Assembly (NCBI GenBank): GCA_964421875.1 | Contig: CAYQZD010000004.1 | Coordinates: forward strand, 1-64,000 | DNA length: 64,000 nt | Direction: 5' to 3' | Origin: CAYQZD01 sp964421875 | GTDB taxonomy: Bacteria > Electryoneota > Tariuqbacteria > Tariuqbacterales > Tariuqbacteraceae | Shown: piece by piece, positions 51,966-62,040 of the stretch | Numbering within the stretch: position 1 is the first letter of the stretch | How the letters are laid out: each line of letters starts with the position of its first letter | The notes under the pieces: model-generated | Database searches by the model: none | What the model was told of the DNA's origin: nothing | What the model saw: the letters and a program-made list of their open reading frames with translations, nothing else | Translations under genes and position numbers: made by a program

Positions 51966-52539
51966 ATAGTAGAAAAAAGTTGATTATATTAATCAATAAG
52001 TTAGTATCAGTTTTATTGAAATATCCATTTATTTTCATATAACCTAAATTCTCGTTGGATACTAAATACCAACCTGATTTTTCAGTATCATCCTCAAAAC
52101 AAAATCCAAATCTATAATCAGGGAATATCCATTCAATAGACACGGATTCTTCATCCTCTGATAAATGAAAATAACCAAGACTCCTGACATCAATACCTTG
52201 ATTAATTATGAATAATAAATCATTCTTTAAAGTTGACAAAAAGCTTATAGCCTGCTCAGAAAGTTTTTGATTATAAGATTTCCGTATTTCCTCAATTACT
52301 TCATTCAGTTGCGCCATCCTTTCAGGATAGGTATAGCAGATTATAGAGTTCCAAGAAGATTTTGCGAAACTTCCTCTTGTATTCGCCTCAAGAATTGGGC
52401 TTTCATATCCCTTAAAATGCTGATATGGAAATGCATCTGCATCATCCCTATCACAGTGTTTTTCAAAGTTAAAATCTTTTTCCCAGAGTTGTGATGGAGT
52501 TGTTCCGGTATCTAATTTTTGTGCTACATTTAAGCTCAT
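51946..52539 (-). CDS. Hypothetical protein, second gene of the TIGR04255 cassette
   Basis: A 197-residue soluble protein, not recognised. Notable segments are SIEWIFPDYRFGFCFEDDTEKSGWYLVS (abridged) and INIINFFLLYEYYQR at the end, with a helical middle (RMAQLNEVIEEIRKSYNQKLSEQAISFL). It starts at the stop of the TIGR04255 gene with a 4-base ATGA overlap, so the pair is translationally coupled; I would expect the two products to interact. Confidence 0.65.
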   Translation of the reverse strand: MSLNVAQKLDTGTTPSQLWEKDFNFEKHCDRDDADAFPYQHFKGYESPILEANTRGSFAKSSWNSIICYTYPERMAQLNEVIEEIRKSYNQKLSEQAISFLSTLKNDLLFIINQGIDVRSLGYFHLSEDEESVSIEWIFPDYRFGFCFEDDTEKSGWYLVSNENLGYMKINGYFNKTDTNLLINIINFFLLYEYYQR

Positions 52540-53324
52540 ATTTCTTTTGGCTCCATAGCGTTGTGCAGTTCTTCAGTAATACACCATCTTATTAAGCGAG
52601 ATGCTTGTTTGTTGAAATAGTCAAGCTTTTCCATAATAAGTTCAATATTATTGTCAATTTCTTTACTAATATAGAAATCACTATCGATAACAAAGCACTG
52701 CTCATTTTTGGGATTCGGAACAATACCTGTCTTTATTTTAACTGTACTACCATTATTTGAAAGACTCATTTTATAACTGGATTCGAAGTTTTCTATCTCC
52801 ATACCTATGTCAGATGAACTTAGAAAACCCAGTAAATACTCATTTAGTAATTCATTCCAATTACTGTTTTCTAAGCTAAGTTCGGAACGTTCGATTACAT
52901 CTATATACCTAAGTCCTATTCGGGTAAAATAAGAAGGCGAATAAACCTGCTGTAATGCATTGACGACCTTTTCAAGTTTTTCTCTAAATATTTCCCATTT
53001 TTCATAGCTAATCGTGGATAATGCCACAAAAGTTCTCGTTAGATTGACTCTCCAAGAATCATCTTTTGATTTAAATGCATAGTTCTTATTTTTCTTAAGG
53101 TTTGAGAACATCTGTGGCGCGAATTCGACGAATTCAGACGGTATTTGCTCATTACTCGGTTCCTCACTTTCTTCGAAATTAGGAAACTCGACTCTTAACA
53201 ATTCTTGAAAATCCGCAGGGATTTCAGAATCTATTTTCAATATCGGAGGAAATTTTAATTGACATACCACTAATTTTAAAGGATTATGACTATAGATAAC
53301 CCTTTTTACATCGGGGAAAGGCAT
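52536..53324 (-). CDS. TIGR04255 (sporadically distributed) family protein
   Basis: A 262-residue protein whose start, MPFPDVKRVIYSHNPLKLVVCQLKFPPIL (abridged), and later YFTRIGLRYIDVIERSEL are the hallmarks of the TIGR04255 family. The family is known only as scattered across bacteria in varying neighbourhoods; no reaction is established. I start at 53324 (AGGAAACCTTAAA upstream) rather than 53396, since the family begins at MPFP. First gene of a coupled AT-rich three-gene cassette with its own terminator. Confidence 0.85.
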   Translation of the reverse strand: MPFPDVKRVIYSHNPLKLVVCQLKFPPILKIDSEIPADFQELLRVEFPNFEESEEPSNEQIPSEFVEFAPQMFSNLKKNKNYAFKSKDDSWRVNLTRTFVALSTISYEKWEIFREKLEKVVNALQQVYSPSYFTRIGLRYIDVIERSELSLENSNWNELLNEYLLGFLSSSDIGMEIENFESSYKMSLSNNGSTVKIKTGIVPNPKNEQCFVIDSDFYISKEIDNNIELIMEKLDYFNKQASRLIRWCITEELHNAMEPKEI

Positions 53325-53471
53325 TTTAAGGTTTCCTAATATAAGGATATAGATGGGATTATAAACATAATGTTGAACATACACTATATTAAACAAAAAG
53401 TCAAGTTTTAGGTTCCATATGTTCTACAGAAATATCAGTCACTTCGGAATGTTGAGATAAATATCACAATC

Positions 53472-55505
53472 CTACTCCCCCTCCCCCATATACTTATCGA
53501 ACCAAGCGTGGTCCCATTTCATTTTCGCCAGGCGGTGCTTGTAGGTGGAAAGGCCGTGATGCGCGCCGGGGTAAATTATCAGTTCGCAGGGGACATCGAG
53601 ATAATGATGGAGCGCTCGAAACAGCGCTTTGCTGTGAGAAGGGGGCACTCGGGGGTCGTCCCCGCCCACATGAATCAAAGTCGCGGTCTTAATACCCGGT
53701 TTCAAAGAATAAAGGGGTGAAGCGCTCCGGTACAGGTCCGGATTCTCCCAGGGCAAACCCTGCTGGAAGTTAATCACGTGCCCCGGCGTGTCCTCCTCGC
53801 CCCACTGCATCGCCATATCGATAATCCCCGCGCCGCTGGAGGCGACTTTGAAACGGTTGGTGGCAAGCAGGCAGTTGGTGAGGTACCCGCCGTTGCTCCA
53901 ACCCATCACGCCCAGTCGTCCCGGATCGGCGATACCGCGTTCGATTAACGCGTCCACCCCAGTGAGTATATCCTTCACATCGTAGTCGTTTTCGTGCCCG
54001 ACAAGGTCGGTCATAAACTTGTCGCCGTAGCCAGTGGAGCCGCGGTAATTGGGGGAAAACATCGCGTATCCTTTAGCCGCAAAAGCGGCGCGGCCGTAAA
54101 TCCAGAAGAGGAAGCAGTATTTTTCCGAAGCGGTCGGTCCGCCGTGCAGATTAACCAGCAGAGGCAGCTTTTCACCGCCCTTGTAATCGGGGGGAAGTTC
54201 GAGGATGCCTTCCACCGTGTCGCCTTCGGCTCCCTGCCACTTGACAATGGAGATTTGGGGCAGTTTCCAGGCGTCATACTGGGGATTGACATTGGTGATG
54301 CGATTGAACTTTCCCCTGGAATTGTATAGCGCCAAATCGCGGTAATAGGTCATCTCACTCTGTATCGCGATGAGTCCGCCCTTCGTCCCTATAAAATCGA
54401 AACCGTCGATAACCACATCCCCCGGCGTGAGAGTTTTGCTGGCGCCGGTTTTACAGTCGATGGCGTAAATCAGCGTGCGCGCTTTATAGTCTCCGAGGAA
54501 ACAAATCGTCTCCTTGCCGGGGAGCCATTTGAGCCCTCCCACCGCCGACGCTATCGGGGGCCTCTGCAGTCTGCGGATTTTAACATCTCCGCTCCTGCCG
54601 AATCCCGCGACCAGGATTTCCATCGGGTACCCGTCGAAGTCGACAGTGAACGCCAGCTTATTCCCGTCACTCGACCAGGCGAGGTTTCCCAACCAGCCGT
54701 AAGGGGAAGGGGCGTCCTCGCGCCACAGCTTATCCGGTAAAGTCTGCACTTCCCCGGTGGAAACGTCGAACACTTCCACCTCGGAGCCGCCTTCGTGTGA
54801 GATTAGTAACTCGTCCGGGTCGGTAATCATCGCCACCTTTTGCCCGTCCGGCGACACTTCGAAATATCGAATGAAGCGCTCCGAGGCGACAAGTTTGGTT
54901 TCGCGCCAGGTTGTGAGGTCAAGCTTCCAAAGCTCAGACGCTTGATAGATACCGCGGCCGAACTCGAGTTCATCTTTGTATTCTGAGCGAAGTTCCTTCC
55001 ACTCATCGATAACGCGGTCCTTGCTCTTAGTAAAGAAAATGGTGAAACCGTCATTTAACACCTGATAGTCGTCGATTCCACCCGGAACTCGGGTTATCGG
55101 CTTAAGTTCGCTGCCGTCAGAGCGGATATTCCACACCTGGGATTTGCCGTCGAAAGGTGGATTTTTCTCGCCCTCGCGTTCGAAATGACCGACGAAGTAG
55201 ATTGTCTTCCCATCCGGACTCCATTGCGGATTGTATTCATTACCCATATCGGAGGTCAATCTCAGGACAGCCTTGGTTTTGGTGTCCGCCATCCACAAAT
55301 CGTAGTTGCGTCCGTCCTTCTGCTTGTCCCAGCGGTATTCGACATAGGCGGTATGTCTGCCGTCGGGGGAAGCGGCGCAATCCATAATGAAAGCTTGAGT
55401 CAGGTAGTCCGCATAATCGATGTCGTGGTCCCGCTCCACGCTTTGACTGAAAGCGGCGGCGGCCAGAATAACAGTTAAAAGTACTAACCAGCGGAGGTTC
55501 TTCAT
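53472..55505 (-). CDS. Exported S9-family dipeptidyl/oligopeptidase
   Basis: A 677-residue serine peptidase with a signal peptide (MKNLRWLVLLTVILAAAAFSQ). N-terminal WD-like propeller (DCAASPDGRHTAYVEYRWD; PQWSPDGKTIYFVG), then an alpha/beta hydrolase: oxyanion HGGPTASEKY, nucleophile MGWSNGGYL (Ser about 535), acid GGDDPRVPPSHS and base GAHHGLSTYKH. It resembles acylaminoacyl-peptidase or DPP-type enzymes and would release short peptides in the periplasm. Single gene; AGGAGATATAA precedes the ATG. Confidence 0.93.
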   Translation of the reverse strand: MKNLRWLVLLTVILAAAAFSQSVERDHDIDYADYLTQAFIMDCAASPDGRHTAYVEYRWDKQKDGRNYDLWMADTKTKAVLRLTSDMGNEYNPQWSPDGKTIYFVGHFEREGEKNPPFDGKSQVWNIRSDGSELKPITRVPGGIDDYQVLNDGFTIFFTKSKDRVIDEWKELRSEYKDELEFGRGIYQASELWKLDLTTWRETKLVASERFIRYFEVSPDGQKVAMITDPDELLISHEGGSEVEVFDVSTGEVQTLPDKLWREDAPSPYGWLGNLAWSSDGNKLAFTVDFDGYPMEILVAGFGRSGDVKIRRLQRPPIASAVGGLKWLPGKETICFLGDYKARTLIYAIDCKTGASKTLTPGDVVIDGFDFIGTKGGLIAIQSEMTYYRDLALYNSRGKFNRITNVNPQYDAWKLPQISIVKWQGAEGDTVEGILELPPDYKGGEKLPLLVNLHGGPTASEKYCFLFWIYGRAAFAAKGYAMFSPNYRGSTGYGDKFMTDLVGHENDYDVKDILTGVDALIERGIADPGRLGVMGWSNGGYLTNCLLATNRFKVASSGAGIIDMAMQWGEEDTPGHVINFQQGLPWENPDLYRSASPLYSLKPGIKTATLIHVGGDDPRVPPSHSKALFRALHHYLDVPCELIIYPGAHHGLSTYKHRLAKMKWDHAWFDKYMGEGE

Positions 55506-56023
55506 TTATATCTCCTGATTAACAGATTTTAAGTAAAATTTAAATGTATTTTTACAAGTTAAGTCGAATTATTGACATTTTCAAATGTCATAAGGCTTTG
55601 GAGGTCGGAAGAATCATACTTATAATTTGAAAGAGCTGTTTCCCTGCTTGTTTTCATATCATAATCCGATTCAATGCTTTTATAACTAGATTCCATAGCG
55701 CAAATAGACCGACACACTCCCTCAGCATCATCAAGCGCTACTACTTGTTCGAATGCTGGAATAATCAATAAAAAACTGTACTGTGAATTTTTCTATTGCA
55801 TATTCCCTTCTTTTCATTTATATTCAATGATATAAGTCTCAATTCTTTTTAATTCCTTGACACCTATTCCTCGCTTTACCCCGAATTCACCAAATACTCT
55901 GACTCAACGCAAATAGAATAGTATAAAATCGACAACAAAACTCCCGCAGAAATGTCGGATTTTTTTATTTATCCACATCATATTTTTTTCCCAGGGATAA
56001 TCTCACATTGAGGAGGTTTATCT
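55506..56023. other. AT-rich divergent intergenic region
   Basis: About 520 bases between the divergent peptidase and sensor-kinase genes. A 69-codon minus-strand frame at 55559-55768 begins with TTG and has no ribosome binding site, so I do not call it. TTGACA occurs at 55857 without a matching -10. No RNA gene or dispersed repeat seen. Confidence 0.45.
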
Positions 56024-59000
56024 ATGCAAAAACCCCGTATACTAATTGTTTCAGATGTGCCTGGAATCTCAAAGGAAATCAGGAAATTCCTGGTGCAGAT
56101 AGGATACGAAATCAGCGGGATCGCGAGTTCCGGTGAAGCTGCAATAAAACATACCGAGGAACACACCCCTGACATAATCCTCATCGACATTGAGATGAAA
56201 GGAGAAATTGACGGAATGGAAGCCGCCGAAAACCTCAAAAAAAATCTCAATGTCCCTATCATTTATTTGACCGATTACTCTGATAAAAACACTATCGAGA
56301 GAGCTAAAGCTTCACCGCCCAACGGATACATCCTAAAACCGTTCACCGTGAAGGAAATTGAGACTTCGATTGAAATAGCCCTGCAAAATCACAGTGTTGA
56401 ACGGAAACTCCGCGAAAGCGAAGCGAACTACCGCAGGGTGGTGGAAAACGCCACAGAAGCCATTTTCATCACCGATAAGAACGGCAATATTAAATACGCG
56501 AATCCCGCCGGCTTGAAAGTTTCATGCTATACTCTTGATGAGCTAAAAAAACTCAATTACCTGGATATCGCCTCGCCGGAATATCGGAAACGCCTGCAAT
56601 TTCATTATATGCGCCAGTTTTTAAAGTTAAAGCCCGTTAGTTATATCGAATATCCTTACATTAACAAAGAAGGTAAGACTCTGTGGTTAGCTCAAAACTC
56701 TACGTTACGGATGGAAGGTGATAAGGTAATAGGGTTTGAAATCGTTACTCGGGATATAACCGAGCGGAAAAACATGGAGGTGGCTTTAAGGTCAAGCGAG
56801 GAGAGATACCGGATAATCACAGAAAACACCAGTGATTTAATCGCAATCACTACTTTCGACAGGAAAGTGAAGTACTTATATTTAAGTCCTTCTAACCTAA
56901 GATTGCTGGGGTATAAGCCTGAAGAATGGTTAGGAAAATCAGCCCTTGACGCCATTCATCCAGAAGACAAGAAAAGGCTGGCGCCGCTCTTAGGGAGATA
57001 TATTAATATGAAAAAGAACATATTATTAAGCCGACGCATGAGCGAGATATTCGAGAATATTGAATACAGGATGAAAGACAAAACCGGAGAGTGGAGATGG
57101 CTACAAAGCACCGTCAACGTAATCGACGACAGGCTCCTTTTTGTGACAAAAGACATAACCGACCGTAAGCGGACGGAAAAGGAGCTTCAGGAATCGGAAA
57201 GGAAATACAAGACCATTGTCGAGGATTCTTCAATAGGTATTTATTACAACGACTTCTCAGGAAATTTTCTTTACGGAAATAAGAAGGCGGAGGAGTTGAT
57301 TGGCTATAAACGGGAGGAATTAATCGGGAAGAATTTCTTGAAATTAAAATTACTTGACGCCACAGGAATTTCGAGGGCAATCAAGCTTCTGGCTCTGAAC
57401 AGAATCGGCAAACCGACAGGGCCCGATGAGTTTAGATTAGTCCGTAAGGATGGAACACAAATCACGGTAGAAATATCCACCAGAATGCTCACCATTAACC
57501 AGCAAAAAGTCGTTATGGGGATGGTGCAGGATATCACTGAACGCCTCCGTATGGAGAAAATGCAGTTGGTCTTATATCGTATCGCGAATTCAGTGAACAC
57601 GGCAAAGAATATGAATGAACTCTATAAAACAATCCATTCGCAGCTGGGAATAATCCTCAACACCACTAATTTTTACATCGCTCTTTATGATAAGGACACC
57701 GGTATTATTCAACTGCCCTATGTTGTTGATGAGAAAACCGAAATTATTCACTTCCCAGCTAAGAAAACGCTTACTTATCATCTAATAAAGAATAATAAAC
57801 CACTACTAGTGACGGAAAAAGAAATATCCGGGATGGTGGAAACAGGTGAGGTCGAGTTGGTCAGTTCCAGGCCGCAGGTATGGCTGGGAGTGCCGCTTGA
57901 AGTGGAGGGCGAGGTTGTAGGCGCAGTAGTGCTTCAAAGTTATACCGACCCGCATCAATATACAAATAAAGACCTTGAACTCCTTAAATTTGTATCGAAG
58001 CAAATAGCTCTCGCTATTGAGCGGAAACGTTCGGAAGAAGCGATTCGAGACGCAGAAGAGAAATACCGTTCGCTGATAGAGAACTCCGACGATGCAGTCT
58101 ATCTGCTGGTCGATGATAAATTCGAAGTCATAAACAAAAGATTCTCAGAGTTGTTCGGTCTGAAAATCGAGGAGATTCAATCCCCCGATTTTGACTTTAG
58201 AAACTTAGTCGCGCCCGAAAGTATGGAAATAATCGAAGAGAGGGAACGGATTATCACCCAAGGAGAATCTCCCCCTTCCCAGTATGAATTCACCGTAGTC
58301 TCTAAAAAAGGTAAACGGATCGAAGTTCAAGCGTCGGTGACTTACGTCCCCTATAAAGGGAAGACCGCAACGCAGGGAATTATCAGAGATTTAACCGAAA
58401 GAAAGAGACTGGAGGACCAATTGCGCCAGGCTCAAAAACAGGAAGCTATCGGCGCTCTGGCTGGTGGAATCGCCCATGACTTCAACAACCTGCTGGCGGG
58501 GATTATGGGCAGCGTGGAATTGGCTATGAAGAAACTGGGCCAAGGGCACACTATCAATGAACTGCTTGAGCGGGCCGCAATAAGCGCAGAAAGGGCATCG
58601 GAACTGACAAGCCAGCTTCTGGCTTTCGGCAGCCAGCGAATGGAAAAGCCCCTGCCCTTGAATATCAACGAATGTATCGATGAAGCATTCCAGTTATTGA
58701 GGCGCACTATCAGTCCCTTAGTGGAGATGAAGAGCGATAAGAATCCAAGCGTGCGCACGGTCAAAGGGGACGCCGGTCAGTTGAGTCAGGTCTTAATCAA
58801 CCTGATACTGAACGCGCGTGACGCAATGCCCGAAGGCGGAGTTGTTTTGGTAAAAAGCGACAATGTTACTATCGACCAGGACTATAGCGCCAACCACCCT
58901 GAAACGGAAGCGGGCGAATACATCTGCCTTTCAGTCTGCGATAACGGCGTTGGCATACCCTCCGATGTTCTACCCCACATCTTCGACCCGTTTTTTACCA

Positions 59001-59557
59001 CCAAAGATATCGGTGAAGGCACAGGATTGGGGCTGGCGATGGTTTACGGGATAGTCAAGGGGCACGAAGGTTGGATAGATGTGGAGAGCGCAATGGGCCG
59101 GGGGACTACTTTCAAGCTTTATTTCCCGACGGTGGAGGAAAAACCTGCGCATCCGGTTGAACTAAAAGCGTCGGATATGGTGGGAGACAGCGAAACGATT
59201 CTCCTGGTTGACGACGAAGCTGTAGTGCGAGAGATGGGGAAATCGATTTTAGAAAGCTTCGGCTATAAAGTATTACTGGCCAATGATGGATTTGAAGCTA
59301 TGCAGGTTTACGAGAAAATGATGGATAAAATCGAATTGGTGATTCTGGACCTGCTGATGCCTAAAAGGTCCGGTAAAGAAATACTCAAGGAATTACTGAT
59401 CACAAATCCGAATTTGAAGATAATTATTTCCAGCGGATATAGTCAGATTGGGGTAATCCAGAACTTGTTGGAAATCGGAGCCAGGGGATTCATTCCAAAA
59501 CCTTATCACATCAATGAAATGCTGAGTTTAATCAGGAAAGTGTTAGAAGGAAAGTAA
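56024..59557 (+). CDS. Hybrid multi-PAS sensor histidine kinase with two receiver domains
   Basis: A 1177-residue soluble hybrid kinase: receiver (D55 in ILIDIEM), PAS at about 132-250, PAS at 265-385, PAS at 392-512, GAF at 525-670, PAS at 680-795, HisKA with IAHDFNNLLAG (H818), HATPase (NLILNARDAMP; DNGVGI; GTGLGLAMVYGIVKGH), and a C-terminal receiver (D1109 in LVILDLLMP). No membrane segment is seen, so it is cytosolic. Receivers at both ends suggest it is phosphorylated by another kinase and passes phosphate on through a phosphorelay; no output regulator is adjacent. GAGGAGGTTTATCT precedes the ATG. Confidence 0.95.
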   Translation: MQKPRILIVSDVPGISKEIRKFLVQIGYEISGIASSGEAAIKHTEEHTPDIILIDIEMKGEIDGMEAAENLKKNLNVPIIYLTDYSDKNTIERAKASPPNGYILKPFTVKEIETSIEIALQNHSVERKLRESEANYRRVVENATEAIFITDKNGNIKYANPAGLKVSCYTLDELKKLNYLDIASPEYRKRLQFHYMRQFLKLKPVSYIEYPYINKEGKTLWLAQNSTLRMEGDKVIGFEIVTRDITERKNMEVALRSSEERYRIITENTSDLIAITTFDRKVKYLYLSPSNLRLLGYKPEEWLGKSALDAIHPEDKKRLAPLLGRYINMKKNILLSRRMSEIFENIEYRMKDKTGEWRWLQSTVNVIDDRLLFVTKDITDRKRTEKELQESERKYKTIVEDSSIGIYYNDFSGNFLYGNKKAEELIGYKREELIGKNFLKLKLLDATGISRAIKLLALNRIGKPTGPDEFRLVRKDGTQITVEISTRMLTINQQKVVMGMVQDITERLRMEKMQLVLYRIANSVNTAKNMNELYKTIHSQLGIILNTTNFYIALYDKDTGIIQLPYVVDEKTEIIHFPAKKTLTYHLIKNNKPLLVTEKEISGMVETGEVELVSSRPQVWLGVPLEVEGEVVGAVVLQSYTDPHQYTNKDLELLKFVSKQIALAIERKRSEEAIRDAEEKYRSLIENSDDAVYLLVDDKFEVINKRFSELFGLKIEEIQSPDFDFRNLVAPESMEIIEERERIITQGESPPSQYEFTVVSKKGKRIEVQASVTYVPYKGKTATQGIIRDLTERKRLEDQLRQAQKQEAIGALAGGIAHDFNNLLAGIMGSVELAMKKLGQGHTINELLERAAISAERASELTSQLLAFGSQRMEKPLPLNINECIDEAFQLLRRTISPLVEMKSDKNPSVRTVKGDAGQLSQVLINLILNARDAMPEGGVVLVKSDNVTIDQDYSANHPETEAGEYICLSVCDNGVGIPSDVLPHIFDPFFTTKDIGEGTGLGLAMVYGIVKGHEGWIDVESAMGRGTTFKLYFPTVEEKPAHPVELKASDMVGDSETILLVDDEAVVREMGKSILESFGYKVLLANDGFEAMQVYEKMMDKIELVILDLLMPKRSGKEILKELLITNPNLKIIISSGYSQIGVIQNLLEIGARGFIPKPYHINEMLSLIRKVLEGK

Positions 59558-59558
59558 A

Positions 59559-59585
59559 AATCCGGTTCAATCTGAATCCGGCTTA
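59559..59585 (-). terminator. Terminator between converging genes
   Basis: On the minus strand CCGGATTCA-GAT-TGAACCGG (one bulged A) is followed by ATTTTTAC. It overlaps the last codons of the microcompartment gene and the gap of 9 bases to the kinase stop. Confidence 0.55.
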
Positions 59586-60040
59586 GCATTACGCAGGATT
59601 TCCAGGAGTTTCTTGCGGTTTGCCTGGGAGATTTCACGGCCGGAGAGGGCGATACCGGGGGTTTTTCGCGCCAAGGCTCTGAGTTCGGAGACTTTCAATG
59701 AGGACAAATTATACCGCGCTAACTTCGGAGTATCGGGACGCGCAGCTCTCTCTTTAAAGATAACCTCCGCTTCACACTCCTCGTGAGGGCGGGGGATGAC
59801 GTGAGTCGATATCAGCTCGCCGGCTTTGTCCGCAGCGGCGGCTCCGGCGGAAACGGCGGATTTAACCGCACCAACTTCACCGGTAACCTTGACCAGCACC
59901 AATCCTCCGCTGGAAAGTTCGTATCCCCGAAGGATAACCTTGGCGGCTTTGACCATTGCGTCGGCGGCTTCCACCGCGCCCACAAAGCCGCGGGTTTCTA
60001 TCATACCCAGGGCTCGATTATGGGGAAGCGGTTCTTTCAT
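59567..60040 (-). CDS. BMC-domain shell protein with a C-terminal SAP/Rho-N-like domain
   Basis: A 157-residue protein. Residues 9-93 are a single BMC domain of the PduA/EutM hexamer type (ALGMIETRGFVGAVEAADAMVKAA, abridged; GGLVLVKVTGEVGAVKSAVSAGAAAA; ISTHVIPRPHEE). Residues 115-152 (YNLSSLKVSELRALARKTPG...SQANRKKLLEIL) resemble the small two-helix Rho-N/SAP fold, which binds nucleic acid or peptide. Such shell proteins tile the surface of bacterial microcompartments. No other shell or core enzyme gene is in the window, so this is a satellite copy. Start ATG 60040; no strong ribosome binding site. Confidence 0.88.
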   Translation of the reverse strand: MKEPLPHNRALGMIETRGFVGAVEAADAMVKAAKVILRGYELSSGGLVLVKVTGEVGAVKSAVSAGAAAADKAGELISTHVIPRPHEECEAEVIFKERAARPDTPKLARYNLSSLKVSELRALARKTPGIALSGREISQANRKKLLEILRNAKPDSD

Positions 60041-60156
60041 CCAGAGAATGAAATATTTAGACTTACAATCAGCTTAAAGCTCTTCAACTCTTTTTTCCAT
60101 ATATCTATACAATGTATGAATTTGAAATCAAAATAACAAGTATAAGGTAATAAAAA

Positions 60157-61980
60157 TCATTTCATATAAAGCACCCTGGCGGTTTTCACATTTCCGCCGG
60201 ACTGCGCTTTGATGAAGTAGACGCCGGAGGTCAATCCCTGCGGATTCCAATTCACAGTGTGGACACCTGAATGCAACCGCCCCTCAAAGAGTGAACCAAC
60301 CTCCCCGCCCTGAACATTGTATGCTTTAACAGAAACCTCAGCCGCATCACTTAGATTGAAACGAATGACTGTTTCCGAGTTGAAGGGATTGGGTGAAGTG
60401 GAGAATTTAAAACCGACGCTTTTTTTCTGCAAGGTGATTATTTTCTCTACCGGCAAGCCGCCGCCCCTCGCATCGCGCCTGATGAAGGCGATTCCCACCG
60501 AATCGGGGACATTGCGGCTATAGTTGTGGACTATCATAATGCCCCTGGTGCCGGTTTCGTTTTCGATGCCTACGGTGGCAGAGAAAGGATTCATCACCTC
60601 CGGATACTGGAAACTTATAGTTCCGTCCGGGAACAAAATAACCTGGAAAGTCTCATATTCCGCCGTTCCCACACGAGGCATTTCGTAAAATTCAACAACA
60701 AACCGGGTGGGATTGTGATAGAGTTTAGTGAAAATGTGCCGGGGTTTACCGGTGGGGTCGAACCGGTCCCAGAAGGGAGCGATGATGTTGTTGGGCTGGG
60801 TGTCACAGGGGATGGGAGTGTCCCAATATGACGGCGAATAGTTATTGAAAGCGATGAATCCATTGGAACAGACATACAATGTGTCGTAGGTATTGTCGTA
60901 AAAGGGGAAGGTGAAGCCGATGGGGATGGGGTCGGTGAATTCGTTGGCGACCGAGGGCCACCACTGGCCTAAAACCCTTACATCATCGTGCCAGTAGAAC
61001 CTGGTCCTGACCCAGTCATAGTATCCGTCGCCCTCGTCGGTGTATCTCATAACGCGCAGGTGGCTGAGGTCGCCCACGAAAAGGTGGTGTCCGGCTACGG
61101 TTACATCCTTGGTGCCGGAAAACAGCGGGGGGAATGTACTGAGCCATTCAGGTTCGGTGATATCGGTGACATCGAACATTTTCGCCCCTTCAGACCAATT
61201 TCCTAAGAATACCCGCTCATTGGCATATTCGATATAGCGGTCGAGGGAAATCGGATTGCGAAAGTAAACAAGGTTAGGCATATAGGGATTACTAACATCG
61301 ACCACGGCGAATCCGTATCTATAGGTGGCGAAATACACATATTCCTCGTCTTTAGTCAGCCAGGGATATTGACTCGAAGGAATAGGAAGAAAGGAGACGT
61401 AAGCGGGATTTTCCGGAATGGAGATATCCCAAATCTCCAGCCCTTGATGATGTATTCCCAAATACATGTAGTTTTCGCTGAGTTTTATACTATATGCGCC
61501 CCCATTCATGGATACTCTCGCGACTTGAATTGGATTCAGCCTATCCTCAATATTGAAAACGACAACACCGCCGTTATAATCGGTAACATACAAGTAATCA
61601 CCGCGAGCTTCAAGGTCGACAGCATTTTGCCGGGCTGTGGTTTCTCCCAAATAAGTAACGAGCGGTAAGTTTTGGAGGTCCACCATATGCACGCTATATG
61701 ACGACCCGCCGCCGGAACAGTAGAGAGTGTTTTCCGCAACCGTGAAATAGCAGGGAAAGGGGAAAAATAAGCTTGAAACCATGGTTGGTATTGAGGGATC
61801 TAAAACGTCTGCGACTATCATCTGCACCGGATATTTGCAGACGAAACAGTAATCACCATAAGCGCGGAGATGCCTCCCGTTATCCAGATCGGGGATTTCC
61901 ATCCGCCCCACTTCCCACATCTGGCAAAAACCTGTTGACGCGGTAAGCGCCGCTAACACGATTACAGTAAGCGATTTCAT
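60157..61980 (-). CDS. Secreted LVIVD-repeat protein with Por/T9SS-type sorting domain
   Basis: About 607 residues from ATG 61980 (the upstream ATG at 61995 also possible). Signal peptide (MKSLTVIVLAALTASTGFC), then LVIVD-type beta-propeller repeats at about 30-330 (YLYVTDYNGGVVVFNIEDRLNPIQVARV, abridged; MYLGIHHQGLEIWDISIPENPAYV), the nidogen-like module (YDWVRTRF...IGFTFPFYDNTYDTLYVCSNGFIAF), and the C-terminal sorting domain (STSPNPFNSETVIRF...SGVYFIKAQ...RVLYMK). Likely a surface protein; binding partner unknown. Confidence 0.87.
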   Translation of the reverse strand: MKSLTVIVLAALTASTGFCQMWEVGRMEIPDLDNGRHLRAYGDYCFVCKYPVQMIVADVLDPSIPTMVSSLFFPFPCYFTVAENTLYCSGGGSSYSVHMVDLQNLPLVTYLGETTARQNAVDLEARGDYLYVTDYNGGVVVFNIEDRLNPIQVARVSMNGGAYSIKLSENYMYLGIHHQGLEIWDISIPENPAYVSFLPIPSSQYPWLTKDEEYVYFATYRYGFAVVDVSNPYMPNLVYFRNPISLDRYIEYANERVFLGNWSEGAKMFDVTDITEPEWLSTFPPLFSGTKDVTVAGHHLFVGDLSHLRVMRYTDEGDGYYDWVRTRFYWHDDVRVLGQWWPSVANEFTDPIPIGFTFPFYDNTYDTLYVCSNGFIAFNNYSPSYWDTPIPCDTQPNNIIAPFWDRFDPTGKPRHIFTKLYHNPTRFVVEFYEMPRVGTAEYETFQVILFPDGTISFQYPEVMNPFSATVGIENETGTRGIMIVHNYSRNVPDSVGIAFIRRDARGGGLPVEKIITLQKKSVGFKFSTSPNPFNSETVIRFNLSDAAEVSVKAYNVQGGEVGSLFEGRLHSGVHTVNWNPQGLTSGVYFIKAQSGGNVKTARVLYMK

Positions 61981-62040
61981 GATGCTATCCTCCATTATGA
62001 CTGGATAACTAATGTCTGCTTTCAGTAAAATTTGTCAGCA

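Noticed and set aside
55559..55768. A 69-codon minus-strand gene
   Set aside because: TTG start, no ribosome binding site, no recognisable feature, in an AT-rich spacer.
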